Positions 9,636-22,015 of a DNA stretch of 64,000 bases are shown in pieces. The notes beneath the pieces were generated by a model that was given only the letters and a program-made list of their open reading frames with translations, did not search any database and was not told the origin of the DNA. Location: assembly GCF_900103875.1 (NCBI RefSeq), contig NZ_LT629705.1, forward strand, positions 4,845,001-4,909,000, given 5' to 3'. The translations under genes were made by a program, and so were the position numbers. The stretch's first letter is position 1. Each line of letters begins with the position of its first letter. The DNA comes from Pseudomonas arsenicoxydans (lineage in GTDB: Bacteria; Pseudomonadota; Gammaproteobacteria; Pseudomonadales; Pseudomonadaceae).

Positions 9636-10291
9636 TCGGCATCCTGATCCCGGCGCATAACGAAGAAGACCTGCTCGAAGATTGTCTGCAAGCGGCGCTG
9701 CTCGCCGCGCAACACGAACGACTGGACGGCGAAACCGTCGAGATACTGGTGGTACTCGACAGCTGCACCGATCGCTCATCAGAGATCGTCAGTAGTTTTC
9801 CAGTGCACTGCCTGGCAATCGAGGCGCGCAATGTCGGTCAGGCCCGTGCCGCTGGCGCGCACTTTCTGCTGGAGCGTGGTGCGCGCTGGATTTCCTGCTC
9901 CGATGCCGACAGCCGTGTCGCCCATGACTGGCTGGTGGCACAACTGGCGCTTGATGTCGACGCGGTCTGCGGCACGGTGACGGTCGAGGCGTGGCACGAG
10001 TCGTTCGACGAGTCGGCGCAGATTCGCTATCACCAGCACTATCAGGCCCGTGACGGCCATCGGCATATTCACGGCGCCAACCTGGGCATCAGCGCCGAGG
10101 CCTATCAGCGTGCCGGTGGATTCGAACCGCTGGCCTGTGATGAAGATGTGCAACTGGTGCGACAACTTGAACGCTGCGGCGCCAATATTGCCTGGAGTCA
10201 TCGCCCGCAAGTGCTCACCAGCGCCCGCCTGGACAGTCGTGCCCGCGGCGGTTTCGGTGATTATTTGCGAGACCTGGTACAAACCGATTAA
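9632..10291 (+). CDS. Glycosyltransferase family 2
   Basis: This compact 219-residue GT-A glycosyltransferase has no membrane segment. The N-terminal nucleotide-binding strand reads IGILIPAHNEEDLLEDCL, the metal-binding DxD-type site is CSDADSR near residue 90, and the acceptor-side acidic motif is CDEDVQLVRQL near 169. GT2 enzymes transfer sugars from nucleotide donors, usually with inversion; donor and acceptor here are unknown. It ends the four-gene ATGA-coupled run that starts at 7295. The lack of transmembrane helices suggests a small soluble or lipid-linked acceptor rather than processive polymer synthesis. Confidence 0.88.
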   Translation: MIGILIPAHNEEDLLEDCLQAALLAAQHERLDGETVEILVVLDSCTDRSSEIVSSFPVHCLAIEARNVGQARAAGAHFLLERGARWISCSDADSRVAHDWLVAQLALDVDAVCGTVTVEAWHESFDESAQIRYHQHYQARDGHRHIHGANLGISAEAYQRAGGFEPLACDEDVQLVRQLERCGANIAWSHRPQVLTSARLDSRARGGFGDYLRDLVQTD

Positions 10292-10415
10292 AAAAAAACG
10301 CTTCGGATGAAACGGCGAGGCGACGAATAGCGTGTCTTGAGCAATACTCTCTGCGCGGCAATCCAGGGTATGGAGCGCGGCACATCGCTATTAAACAGAA
10401 CAAGGACGTAGCCCG

Positions 10416-11174
10416 ATGAAACCCGTTTCCATCATCGAAAGCAGCCTGCCAGGACAGATCTGGAACAGCGCCCTGCAACTGGACAACATCCCCGTCATCA
10501 ACACCCAGACCCTGATTCCCGTCGGCGCGCGCGCCGTGGTCATCGCGCCGCACCCCGGCGATGAAGTGGTCATGTGCGGCGGGCTGCTTCAGTTGTTGTC
10601 CACCCTTGGACATCCCCTGCAATTGATCTCCATCACCGACGGCAGCGCCAGTCACCCCGGTTCGCAACAATGGTCGGAGAAGCGCCTGAGCGTGTTTCGC
10701 GGCCAGGAAAGCGTCGAAGCCTTGCGCCGCCTCGGCTTGCCGATGCACAGCCTGAAATGGATTCGCGGCGGCTTCACCGATAACGCCCTGGCCGAGCGGG
10801 AGACTCAACTGACCCAATTCATCGCCCGTTATCTGCGTCCCGGCGACGCGGTGTTCAGCACCTGGCGCGAAGACGGCACCAGCGACCATGACGCCGTCGG
10901 CCGCGCCAGCGCCAATGCGGCAAGCATGGTCGGCGCGACGTTCAACGAAGTACCGGTCTGGGCCTGGCACTGGCCGAGTCGCGATCAAGGGCTGATGCCG
11001 TGGCACCGTGCCCGCAAACTGCGCCTCGACACCTGGACCGTCGCGCGCAAAAGCCACGCCACCCATGCCTACGCCAGTCAACTCGACGGCGAACCCGCCC
11101 TCGGCATTGCGCCGCTGCTGCCCCGGGTGATTCTCGAACGCATGCGCTTGCCTTACGAAATCGTCTTCGTCTGA
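10416..11174 (+). CDS. PIG-L family deacetylase paralogue with altered HPGDE motif
   Basis: This 252-residue protein is plainly a duplicate of the one at 8281, with long identical runs such as LQLIS.TDGSASHPGS and QESVEALRRLGLP. The catalytic motif reads APHPGDEVVMCGG instead of HPDDE. In MshB-type enzymes the first Asp of the pair is the general base and the second is a zinc ligand, so here the presumed base is replaced by Gly while the metal ligand stays. The distal His is kept (DGTSDHDAVG). AAGGA lies about 10 bases before the ATG. A 124-base gap separates it from the GT2 gene, so it may have its own promoter. It may be catalytically weak, changed in mechanism, or regulatory. Confidence 0.88.
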   Translation: MKPVSIIESSLPGQIWNSALQLDNIPVINTQTLIPVGARAVVIAPHPGDEVVMCGGLLQLLSTLGHPLQLISITDGSASHPGSQQWSEKRLSVFRGQESVEALRRLGLPMHSLKWIRGGFTDNALAERETQLTQFIARYLRPGDAVFSTWREDGTSDHDAVGRASANAASMVGATFNEVPVWAWHWPSRDQGLMPWHRARKLRLDTWTVARKSHATHAYASQLDGEPALGIAPLLPRVILERMRLPYEIVFV

Positions 11175-11293
11175 CAGCACCTTCTCACCGGCTGTTACTT
11201 GCTGTCGGGAAGACCGCTGGCGACCAATCACTCTGAACTGCCTGGCGCTGCATCAGTCGCATAGAGATGCAGCCCAGATTCAGAGGAGTGACC

Positions 11294-12094
11294 GTGACCA
11301 GCGATTCCGAGCAGCGAGCCGTCGAATCCGCGCCCTTGAACACGCCCTCGGCGATTCATCGATTGCGGGTTCTGACCGTCAACACACACAAGGGATTTAC
11401 CGCCCTCAACCGGCGTTTCATCCTTCCCGAACTGCGAGAAGCCGTGCGCAGTACCTCGGCGGACCTGGTGTTCCTGCAGGAAGTGGTCGGTGAACACGAG
11501 CGCCATTCTTCCCGCTACAACGACTGGCCACAGACCTCGCAATACGAGTTCCTGGCCGACAGCATGTGGAGCGATTTCGCCTATGGGCGCAACGCCGTTT
11601 ATCCCAATGGCCATCACGGCAACGCGTTGCTGTCCAAATACCCGATCCGCGAACACCGCAACCTCGACGTCTCGATCACCGGCCCCGAACGACGTGGTTT
11701 ATTGCACTGCGTCCTGGATGTGCCGGGGCACGTTGAAGTTCACGCCATCTGCGTTCACCTGAGCCTGCTGGAAAGCCATCGCCAGTTGCAGCTCCAATTG
11801 CTCTGCCAACTGCTCGAATCCCTGCCCGACGACGCACCCGTGATCATTGCCGGCGACTTCAACGACTGGCAGTTGCATGGCAACACCGCCCTCGCCCGTC
11901 GCGATTACCTGCACGAAGCGTTCGAACGCCACAATGGCCGACCGGCGAAAACCTACCCGGCGCGGTTTCCACTGTTGCGCCTGGACCGGATCTATCTGCG
12001 TAACGCCAGTAGCCATAACCCGCGCATCCTTGGTCATCGTCCGTGGACACATTTGTCGGACCATTTGCCATTGGCGGTAGAAGTGCACCTCTGA
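11294..12094 (+). CDS. Endonuclease/exonuclease/phosphatase family protein
   Basis: This is an EEP-fold phosphoesterase of about 266 residues. Family members hydrolyse phosphodiester or phosphate ester bonds in nucleic acids, phospholipids or inositol phosphates with a divalent metal. Motifs in order are LTVNTHKGF, LVFLQEVVGEHE (metal-binding Glu), GNALLSKYPI, IIAGDFNDWQ (GDFN catalytic motif), LDRIYLR and HLSDHLPLAVE (SDH motif). I prefer GTG 11294, preceded by GAGGAG at 5 bases; an in-frame ATG at 11267 lacks a ribosome site. In P. aeruginosa a phospholipase/cardiolipin-synthase-type gene lies in the corresponding interval of the GlgE locus, and EEP proteins are often found beside such genes. 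Substrate unknown. Confidence 0.87.
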   Translation: MTSDSEQRAVESAPLNTPSAIHRLRVLTVNTHKGFTALNRRFILPELREAVRSTSADLVFLQEVVGEHERHSSRYNDWPQTSQYEFLADSMWSDFAYGRNAVYPNGHHGNALLSKYPIREHRNLDVSITGPERRGLLHCVLDVPGHVEVHAICVHLSLLESHRQLQLQLLCQLLESLPDDAPVIIAGDFNDWQLHGNTALARRDYLHEAFERHNGRPAKTYPARFPLLRLDRIYLRNASSHNPRILGHRPWTHLSDHLPLAVEVHL

Positions 12095-12128
12095 GTCCTC
12101 GTTGAACTGCAGTCGCCACGTGAGCCTT

Positions 12129-12156
12129 GCCCGGACTTAAGGTGAAGAGTCCGGGC
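12129..12156 (+). terminator. Possible terminator hairpin after the EEP gene
   Basis: A perfect 9-base stem (GCCCGGACT / AGTCCGGGC) with a 10-base loop lies 35 bases after the stop. There is no T-run behind it, so intrinsic termination is uncertain. Confidence 0.45.
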
Positions 12157-12538
12157 TGCGGCAGAATTGACAGCAAAGAACCACGGGCAGATTGGTAAAG
12201 ACCCGAGGACTGAAACACCGATTGTCGGCTGTTCGAGACCTCTGGCTCGCGGTTCGCACGATGAATTTTCGTACAAACAAGAACTTAGATAAGCACCGAA
12301 AAACAATTAGTTGCGACCCCTGATTTAGGCATACCACTCATCGTCCATTTTCTTGACGCAATGCCTGGGGTCTTCTTAGCTTCACGTTACTACCCCCGGA
12401 AATACCACCAGGGGCAACCCAAAGACACCCGCGAAATCGGGCGGCCAGCGGCTTGCCTCAATCCATTCGGTCGCCCCTCATTCGGGGTAGGAGAGACGCC
12501 AAAGCGAGATACGGCATGCGATTGCAAGGTAGACCTCC
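12157..12538 (+). other. Long leader region upstream of the autotransporter barrel gene
   Basis: About 380 bases without a convincing gene. The first half is relatively AT-rich (about 12250-12360), as expected for a promoter. The second half holds two short inverted motifs: CCCCC...GGGG around 12393-12414 and the tight hairpin CCCC-TCATTC-GGGG at 12474-12487. These could be operator or RNA structures. A 95-codon reading frame at 12361-12648 covers part of it but has no ribosome site and no recognisable product. Confidence 0.35.
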
Positions 12539-13612
12539 ATGAAAACTTCATTCACCCGACAAGAGATCAAAGTTACTTTTTGCACTGTCTCCAGCTCACT
12601 GCTGTTGTGCTCATCCCTCGAAGTTCAGGCGGGCCCCGCCGAGGATGACTCCACACCCTGGTATCGCCAGGATGTTCCGGTCCTGAGCTTGCCCGCCACC
12701 TCGCTCTCCGCGCTCTACCCCGGCCACTTCAGCGCCGGCTCCGATACCCGAAGCTCACACCTGACCATCGAAGACGCCGCTCCAGCGGCGTGGGATCAGG
12801 TGTATGGACAGGCGTCACGCCAAGCGCAAACCGATTTTATGGCTCAGGATTTTTCCGTCCCCGGCAGTTCCGAACTCAAAGGACCGGCGATCCTGACCCT
12901 GCAAAGCGATAACGGCCATTCCCAGCAGATCGGGCTGATCGGCGGCATAACGTTCGTACAAGGCAACAACAACAGACTGTTCACCAGCCGGGCGCTGTCC
13001 GACCCTGCCAATGACACCCTTAACCTTCAAGGCCAGAGCTTCGGCGCCTACTGGAGCCTGACGGGCCAACAAGGCTGGCATGTGGATTTGACCGCCAGTG
13101 GTGGCCGTGTCAACGGCTACAGCCGCAACGACCAGGGTCAGCGGCAGGCGACTGAAGGCAGCGCGGTGACGTTGTCGGTGGAAGGCGGTTACCCGATCGG
13201 TCTGGGCGATAACTGGGTGGTCGAACCGCAAGCACAGTTGATCAACCAGCGCATCACGCTCGATACGCCTTATGCAGGCTCGGACAATGTGTCGTCGACA
13301 GATGTGACGTCCTGGAGCGGCCGGGTCGGCGCACGCTTGAAAGGTAGCTACGATCTCCATGGCCTGCCGGTCGAGCCCTATGTGCGGACCAACTTGTGGC
13401 ACACCGTTTATACCGGCAATACCGTGACCCTCGATCAAGTCGACAAAATCAGCAGCAGTCGCAATTCATCGACCGTTGACGTGGGCTTGGGGCTGGTGGC
13501 GCGGGTTACGCCTGCGGTGAGCCTGTACGTCAGCGCCGATTACAGCAGTGTCGTGGACGAAAATGATTTGAACGGGCTGATTGCGAGTCTGGGTGTGCGG
13601 ATGCGTTGGTGA
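12539..13612 (+). CDS. Autotransporter outer-membrane beta-barrel protein without passenger
   Basis: The 357-residue protein starts with a short basic segment and a hydrophobic stretch (VTFCTVSSSLLLCSSLEVQA), a plausible signal peptide cleaved near residue 32. About residues 95-357 look like an autotransporter translocator: a linker region (LKGPAILTLQSDN), then alternating amphipathic strands (GQSFGAYWSLTGQQGWHVDLTAS, VTLSVEGGYPIGLGDNWVVEPQAQL) and the motif WSGRVGARLKGSY. The final residue is an aromatic Trp, as required by BAM-dependent barrels. A normal autotransporter has a passenger of several hundred residues; here only about 60 residues precede the linker. It stands alone between the two arms of the GlgE locus, with a 444-base upstream gap. 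Confidence 0.82.
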   Translation: MKTSFTRQEIKVTFCTVSSSLLLCSSLEVQAGPAEDDSTPWYRQDVPVLSLPATSLSALYPGHFSAGSDTRSSHLTIEDAAPAAWDQVYGQASRQAQTDFMAQDFSVPGSSELKGPAILTLQSDNGHSQQIGLIGGITFVQGNNNRLFTSRALSDPANDTLNLQGQSFGAYWSLTGQQGWHVDLTASGGRVNGYSRNDQGQRQATEGSAVTLSVEGGYPIGLGDNWVVEPQAQLINQRITLDTPYAGSDNVSSTDVTSWSGRVGARLKGSYDLHGLPVEPYVRTNLWHTVYTGNTVTLDQVDKISSSRNSSTVDVGLGLVARVTPAVSLYVSADYSSVVDENDLNGLIASLGVRMRW

Positions 13613-13639
13613 GGGGCAGGTTTCGAGAAATGTGGTGCT

Positions 13640-13826
13640 TGGGCTGGTGCCATCGCTAGCAGGCTAGCTCCCACAATTGGATTTGTGTAAGGCATGAGAT
13701 CAATGGGTGGGGCAGTTTTAAGAAATGTGTTGCCTGGGCGGACGCCATCGCTAGCAGGCTAGCTCCCACAGTGGATTTGTGTCGTACACAGAACCGGTGT
13801 GGGAGTGAGCCTGCTCGCGATGGGCG
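13640..13826. repeat. REP-type repeats, two direct and one inverted
   Basis: The 27-base unit GCCATCGCTAGCAGGCTAGC plus TCCCACA occurs at about 13650 and again at about 13745 in the same orientation. Flanking sequence (AGAAATGTG and GGATTTGTGT) is also duplicated, giving a repeat period of about 95 bases. A related inverted unit (TGTGGGAGTGAGCCTGCTCG) follows at about 13799. They fill the convergent gap between the barrel gene and glgB. Confidence 0.85.
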
Positions 13827-13841
13827 CGACGCGGCTTTAGA

Positions 13842-16073
13842 TCAGCCTTCCGGGCGCAGAATCAATACCGCCAGTGGCGGCAAATTCAACACCAGCGAAA
13901 GCGGTTGCCCGTGGCTCGGCTCTTCTTCAGTGAACGCGCCGCCGCTGTTGCCGTAATTGGAACCGGCATACATCGCGGCATCGCTGTTGATCACCTCGCT
14001 CCAGCGTCCGGCAATCGGCACGCCAATGCGATAGGCCTCACGCGGCACCGGCGTGAAGTTCGCCACCACCAGCGCCGGCCGGCCATCCTTGCTCCAACGC
14101 ATGAATGCGTAGACGCTGTTGATTGCGTCGTCGCCAATCAACCACTGGAAGCCTTGCGGCGCATCGTCCTGCTCATGCATCGCCGGTTCTTCGCGGTACA
14201 AGCGATTGAGGTCGCCGACCAGCTTCTGCACACCTTTGTGCTCCGAGTACTGCAGCAAGTACCAGTCCAGTTGCTGATCGTGATTCCACTCGCGCCACTG
14301 ACCGAATTCGCAACCCATGAACAACAGTTTCTTGCCCGGATGCGCCCACATGAAACTCAGATAGGCACGCAGGTTGGCGAATTTCTGCCAGCGATCGCCG
14401 GGCATCTTGTCGATCAGCGAGTGCTTGCCGTGCACCACTTCATCGTGGGAAATCGGCAGGATGAAACGCTCGGACCAGGCATACACCAGGCCGAAACTCA
14501 GCTCGTTGTGATGATGGGCGCGGTATACCGGGTCTTGCTGGATGTAATGCAGCGAATCGTGCATCCAGCCCATGTTCCATTTGTAGTCGAAACCCAGGCC
14601 ACCCTGTTGCGTGCTCTGGCTCACGCCGGGCCACGCGGTGGATTCTTCGGCAATCACCATTGCGCCGGGGGCTTCGAGGTTGACCACATCGTTGAGGTGG
14701 CGCAGGAAGTCGATGGCTTCGAGGTTCTCGCGACCGCCATGACGGTTCGGCACCCACTCGCCGGCCTTGCGCGAGTAATCGCGATAAAGCATCGAGGCCA
14801 CGGCATCGACCCGCAAGCCGTCGATGTGGAAATGCTTGAGCCAGTGCAGCGCCGAAGCCAGCATGTAGCCGTGCACTTCGGTGCGGCCGAGGTTGTAGAT
14901 CAGCGTGTCCCAATCCTGATGGAAACCTTCCATCGGGTTGCCATATTCGTACAGCGCGGTGCCATCGAATTGCGCCAGGCCATGAGTGTCGGTAGGGAAA
15001 TGCGCCGGCACCCAATCGAGGATCACACCAATGTCGGCCAAGTGGCAGGCGTTGACGAAGGCTGCGAAGTCATCCGGCGAACCATAACGAGCGCTTGGGG
15101 CGAATTGCGACAGCAGCTGATATCCCCACGAACCGCCGAACGGGTGTTCCATGATCGGCATCAGTTCGATGTGGGTGAATCCCAGCTCCTTCACGTACGG
15201 AATCAACCGTTCGCCAAGTTCATGCCAAGTGTACTGGCGGGCCACTTCGCCCAGATCATCCAGCTCGCACTGCCAGGAGCCGGCGTGCAATTCGTAGATC
15301 GACAGCGGCGCACTCGGACGTGAGCGCTCCACACGCGACTCCATCCAGGCCTGATCCTGCCAGTCGACGGTCAACGGCGATGCGACTTTCGAGGCCGTGT
15401 CCGGCGGCAGTGAGGTGGCCAGGGCCATCGGATCTGCCTTGAGCGGCAGGATGCCGTTGGCGCCCAGGATCTCGTACTTGTAGGCCTCCCCGGCCTGCAT
15501 GCGCGGAATGAACAGCTCCCAGACCCCGGTCGGATGACGCAGGCGCATCGGATGGCGGCGACCGTCCCAATTGTTGAAGTCGCCCACCACCGACACGCGC
15601 TTGGCGTTCGGCGCCCACACGGCGAAACGCACGCCATCGACACCGTCGACGTTCTTCAGCTGCGCGCCTAGGCACGCGCTCAGGTCGCGGTGATTGCCTT
15701 CGGCGAACAGATACAAGTCCATCTCGCCAAGCAACGCGCCGAAGCTGTAGGGGTCTTCAGAGACCTGCTCGCCGCCCGCCCAACGGGTTCGCAGCATGTA
15801 CGGCTGAGCCCGGTCGAAATGCCCGACAAACAGGCCCGGCGTCTGCGTGGCCTCAAGGATACCGAGCTCTTCGCCGGTGTCCTTGGCCAGTACGTGCACG
15901 CTGAGCGCGTCCGGCAGGTAAGCACGAATGAATTGCCCACCGGCGCCATCGCCGTGGGGGCCAAGAATTGCAAAGGGGTCGTGATGTTCAGCGCGCACCA
16001 GCGCGTCGATATCCCGCGATCTGGGCAGCAGCGCCTCTTTAGCGTGACCCTGTTCCTTGTTCGAGAAACTCAT
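13842..16073 (-). CDS. glgB: 1,4-alpha-glucan branching enzyme
   Basis: GlgB (743 residues) cuts alpha-1,4 glucan and re-attaches the piece by alpha-1,6 linkage. In the GlgE pathway it branches the linear glucan made from maltose-1-phosphate. The N-terminal carbohydrate-binding regions ([14 protein letters not shown] near residue 31; [24 protein letters not shown] near 150) precede a GH13 barrel. The barrel has the nucleophile motif [16 protein letters not shown] near 416, catalytic Glu in [13 protein letters not shown] near 473, and [10 protein letters not shown] near 540. It starts two bases after the treS stop, so it is co-transcribed with treS. Confidence 0.96.
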   Translation of the reverse strand: MSFSNKEQGHAKEALLPRSRDIDALVRAEHHDPFAILGPHGDGAGGQFIRAYLPDALSVHVLAKDTGEELGILEATQTPGLFVGHFDRAQPYMLRTRWAGGEQVSEDPYSFGALLGEMDLYLFAEGNHRDLSACLGAQLKNVDGVDGVRFAVWAPNAKRVSVVGDFNNWDGRRHPMRLRHPTGVWELFIPRMQAGEAYKYEILGANGILPLKADPMALATSLPPDTASKVASPLTVDWQDQAWMESRVERSRPSAPLSIYELHAGSWQCELDDLGEVARQYTWHELGERLIPYVKELGFTHIELMPIMEHPFGGSWGYQLLSQFAPSARYGSPDDFAAFVNACHLADIGVILDWVPAHFPTDTHGLAQFDGTALYEYGNPMEGFHQDWDTLIYNLGRTEVHGYMLASALHWLKHFHIDGLRVDAVASMLYRDYSRKAGEWVPNRHGGRENLEAIDFLRHLNDVVNLEAPGAMVIAEESTAWPGVSQSTQQGGLGFDYKWNMGWMHDSLHYIQQDPVYRAHHHNELSFGLVYAWSERFILPISHDEVVHGKHSLIDKMPGDRWQKFANLRAYLSFMWAHPGKKLLFMGCEFGQWREWNHDQQLDWYLLQYSEHKGVQKLVGDLNRLYREEPAMHEQDDAPQGFQWLIGDDAINSVYAFMRWSKDGRPALVVANFTPVPREAYRIGVPIAGRWSEVINSDAAMYAGSNYGNSGGAFTEEEPSHGQPLSLVLNLPPLAVLILRPEG

Positions 16074-16075
16074 AA

Positions 16076-19417
<3,342 letters not shown>

Positions 19418-19479
19418 TTGAAACTCCTGTTGAATTCGGATAGCCACACCTGCTGAACCTCGAAAACCGCACACCCCAC

Positions 19480-19593
19480 TGTAGGAGCTGACGAGTGAAA
19501 CGAGGCTGCGATCTTTTGATCGTGATCTTCAGCGCCTGCAGAGGCGCCAAAGATCAAAAGATCGCAGCCTCGTTTCACTCGTCAGCTCCTACA
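19480..19593. repeat. Long palindromic repeat, copy 2 of 5 (compensated variant)
   Basis: Arms of about 42 bases form a perfect inverted repeat with a loop containing a second small palindrome (GCGCCTGCAGAGGCGC). Compared with the other copies the left arm has GCTGACGAG instead of GCTGTCGAG, and the right arm carries the matching change (CTCGTCAGC), so pairing is preserved. It lies between glgE and treS, 42 bases downstream of the glgE stop. Confidence 0.95.
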
Positions 19594-19635
19594 GGTGATT
19601 CATCTGTCAGCACGTGTGTCGTTACAGCGATGCCT

Positions 19636-21633
19636 TTAAGAAATGGTGATGCGCCAGATGCCGAATGGCTGATGAGCGGGGTCGATCCGCATGAACTGAT
19701 ACTTGCCGTGCCAGGTCCAGCGGTGGCCGCTCATCAAGTCTTCGCCCTGGGTGATGGCGTCGTCCGGCAAGCCCATTTCCCACAGCGGCAACTCGAAGTT
19801 CGCCTCCTGCACGTTATGCGGATCGAGGCTGACGGCCACCAGAATGAAGTTGCTGCCGTCCGCACTGCGCTTGCCGAAATACAGGATGTTGTCGTTCCAC
19901 GCGTTGTAGACCTTCAAGCCCAGGTGCGTGTGCAGCGCCGGATTCTGTCGGCGGATGCGGTTGAGCTGGGCGATCTCGGCAATGATGTTGCCGGGGGCAT
20001 TGAAGTCCCGAGGGCGAATCTCGTACTTCTCGGAATTGAGGTATTCCTCCTTGCCTGGTACCGGCGCGGCCTCACACAGTTCAAAGCCCGAATACATGCC
20101 CCACAAGCCGGAGCCCATGGTGGCCAGCGCAGCACGAATGAGAAAACCGGCACGGCCGGACTCATGCAGAAATGCCGGGTTGATGTCCGGGGTATTGACG
20201 AAGAAGTTCGGCCGGTAGCATTCGCGCCATGGCGACTCATTGAGCTCGGTGAAATAGGTCGCCAGCTCTGTCTTGGTATTGCGCCAGGTGAAGTAGGTGT
20301 AGCTCTGGGAATAACCCACCTTGCCCAATCGCGCCATCATCGCCGGGGTGGTAAAGGCTTCGGCGAGGAAAATCACCTCGGGGTACAACGCCCGCACATC
20401 GGCGATCAACCATTGCCAGAACGGCAGCGGTTTGGTGTGAGGGTTGTCCACGCGAAAGATCTTCACACCCTCTTCGACCCAACCGACAACGATGTCACGC
20501 AATTCGACCCACAAACTGGGAATCGCGTCGGTGGCATAGAAGTCGACGTTGACGATGTCCTGGTATTTCTTCGGTGGGTTCTCGGCGTATTTGATCGTGC
20601 CGTCCGGGCGCCAGTTAAACCAGCCCGGATGCTGCTTGAGCCATGGATGGTCCTGGGAACACTGGATGGCGAAGTCCAGGGCGATTTCCAGCCCGTGGCC
20701 AGCCGCCGCCGCGACCAATCGGCGGAAGTCTTCACGGGTGCCGAGTTCGGAATGAATCGCCTCGTGCCCGCCCTCCTCGCTGCCAATGGCATACGGGCTA
20801 CCCGGATCATCGGGGCCGGCAGTCAGGGAATTGTTCGGGCCTTTACGGAAGCTGCGGCCAATCGGGTGGATCGGCGGGAAATACAGCACGTCGAAACCCA
20901 TGTCCTGGATCATCGCCAGCCGCGAGTGCACGTCATTGAAGGTGCCGTGGCGCGCTGGGTCGTCAGTGATCGAGCGCGGAAACAGCTCATACCAACTGGC
21001 GAACTGGGCCAGTTCTCGCTCGACATCCACCGGGTACTCGGGGCTGAGGCTCAAGTACGCGCGATGATCGGCCTGCGCCATCAGGTCGGCGCTATGTTGG
21101 TGCAGAAACAGCGCAACCTGCTCGGCTTCGAGCAGACCGGACAATTCATGGTGCAACGCCGCCAGCTCTTCGCTCAGCGGCCCTTCGGAACGCTCAGCCG
21201 CGTGCTGAACCTGATGCCGCCCTTCCTGCAACTCCAGGCTGATGGGCACACCGGCCACGTGCTTTTTCTCGATTTCATAACAGAAGCTGGCGTACTGATC
21301 GATCCAGGCTTCGATGCAAAACACATAGCGACCCTGTTGCTCAACACGGAACTGGCCTTGCCAGCCGTTATTGCCCAGCTCAGTCATGGTCTCGCTGTGC
21401 CAGACATCGTCACCATCGGCCTGCCAGCGCACCCTGACGGCCAGTTTGTCGTGACCGTCGGCGAACACTTTGCTGGTCACCACGACGTCTTGCCCCACCA
21501 CCGCTTTGACGGCGAATTGGCCTCCATCGAGGGTCGGCATGACGTTTTCAATGGCAATGCGCGGCAGCAATAACGCCTGCGACAGCGGCATGTGCGGGTT
21601 GTAGTTCAACTCAGTCGGTTTTTCAGCAGTCAT
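19636..21633 (-). CDS. glgE: Alpha-1,4-glucan:maltose-1-phosphate maltosyltransferase
   Basis: GlgE (665 residues, GH13_3) extends alpha-1,4-glucan with maltosyl units from maltose-1-phosphate, the product of TreS-Pep2 encoded next. An N-terminal beta-sandwich region precedes the barrel, with FDVLYFPPIHPIGRSFRKGPNN near residue 245 to 265, nucleophile motif IFRVDNPHTKPLPFW near 393, and the catalytic Glu in IFLAEAFTTPAMM near 423. The C-terminal domain ends with WHGKYQFMRIDP. I took ATG 21633 because AGGAGAG lies 7 bases before it; 20 more in-frame codons upstream include no better site. It is the first gene of glgE-treS-glgB. Confidence 0.96.
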   Translation of the reverse strand: MTAEKPTELNYNPHMPLSQALLLPRIAIENVMPTLDGGQFAVKAVVGQDVVVTSKVFADGHDKLAVRVRWQADGDDVWHSETMTELGNNGWQGQFRVEQQGRYVFCIEAWIDQYASFCYEIEKKHVAGVPISLELQEGRHQVQHAAERSEGPLSEELAALHHELSGLLEAEQVALFLHQHSADLMAQADHRAYLSLSPEYPVDVERELAQFASWYELFPRSITDDPARHGTFNDVHSRLAMIQDMGFDVLYFPPIHPIGRSFRKGPNNSLTAGPDDPGSPYAIGSEEGGHEAIHSELGTREDFRRLVAAAAGHGLEIALDFAIQCSQDHPWLKQHPGWFNWRPDGTIKYAENPPKKYQDIVNVDFYATDAIPSLWVELRDIVVGWVEEGVKIFRVDNPHTKPLPFWQWLIADVRALYPEVIFLAEAFTTPAMMARLGKVGYSQSYTYFTWRNTKTELATYFTELNESPWRECYRPNFFVNTPDINPAFLHESGRAGFLIRAALATMGSGLWGMYSGFELCEAAPVPGKEEYLNSEKYEIRPRDFNAPGNIIAEIAQLNRIRRQNPALHTHLGLKVYNAWNDNILYFGKRSADGSNFILVAVSLDPHNVQEANFELPLWEMGLPDDAITQGEDLMSGHRWTWHGKYQFMRIDPAHQPFGIWRITIS

Positions 21634-21840
21634 CGAGCATCTCTCCTTTACGCCCCATGGACGCTCATGTGTCTGGTTGTCATTCACACGCAATTATCTG
21701 CTCCGGAATGAACTCACTTAGGTTCCGAGCGACAGGCGCGGGGAAAAGTTCACGCCCATTTTCCGGGAATCAAATCCGTGACCTGTGGGTCAACAAACTT
21801 AAGCACGACTTACGCCATGTACCACAAGGAGGCTTCAATC

Positions 21841-22005
21841 ATGAGTATCCCGATCCCCGCCGAGACACCGGATCCGAACATCGACCAGCCGACCATCCCG
21901 CCGACGGACCCGGCACCGGTCCCCGAACAAGAGCCACCGGGAACCACGCCACCGCCCCGGGAAGACCCTCCGGACACCATGCCGCCGGTAATCGTCAAAC
22001 CCTGA
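21841..22005 (+). CDS. Proline-rich 54-residue microprotein
   Basis: This short reading frame has a strong ribosome site (AAGGAGG, 7 bases before ATG). The protein is almost entirely Pro, Asp, Glu and Thr: PDPNIDQPTIPPTDPAPVPE and similar steps to the end, with no hydrophobic segment and no Cys. It must be extended or disordered and acidic. It is divergent from glgE, across a 207-base gap that may hold promoters for both. I do not know a function; expression is supported only by the ribosome site and the codon-consistent start. Confidence 0.65.
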   Translation: MSIPIPAETPDPNIDQPTIPPTDPAPVPEQEPPGTTPPPREDPPDTMPPVIVKP

Positions 22006-22015
22006 ACCGTAAAAC

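Noticed and set aside
12361..12648. Plus-strand frame of 95 codons upstream of the barrel gene
   Set aside because: No ribosome site, and its end overlaps the signal-peptide region of the barrel gene in another frame.
13640..13826. Possible CRISPR array (repeated 27-base units)
   Set aside because: Only two direct units, with similar rather than unique spacers; they match Pseudomonas REP elements and no cas gene is present.
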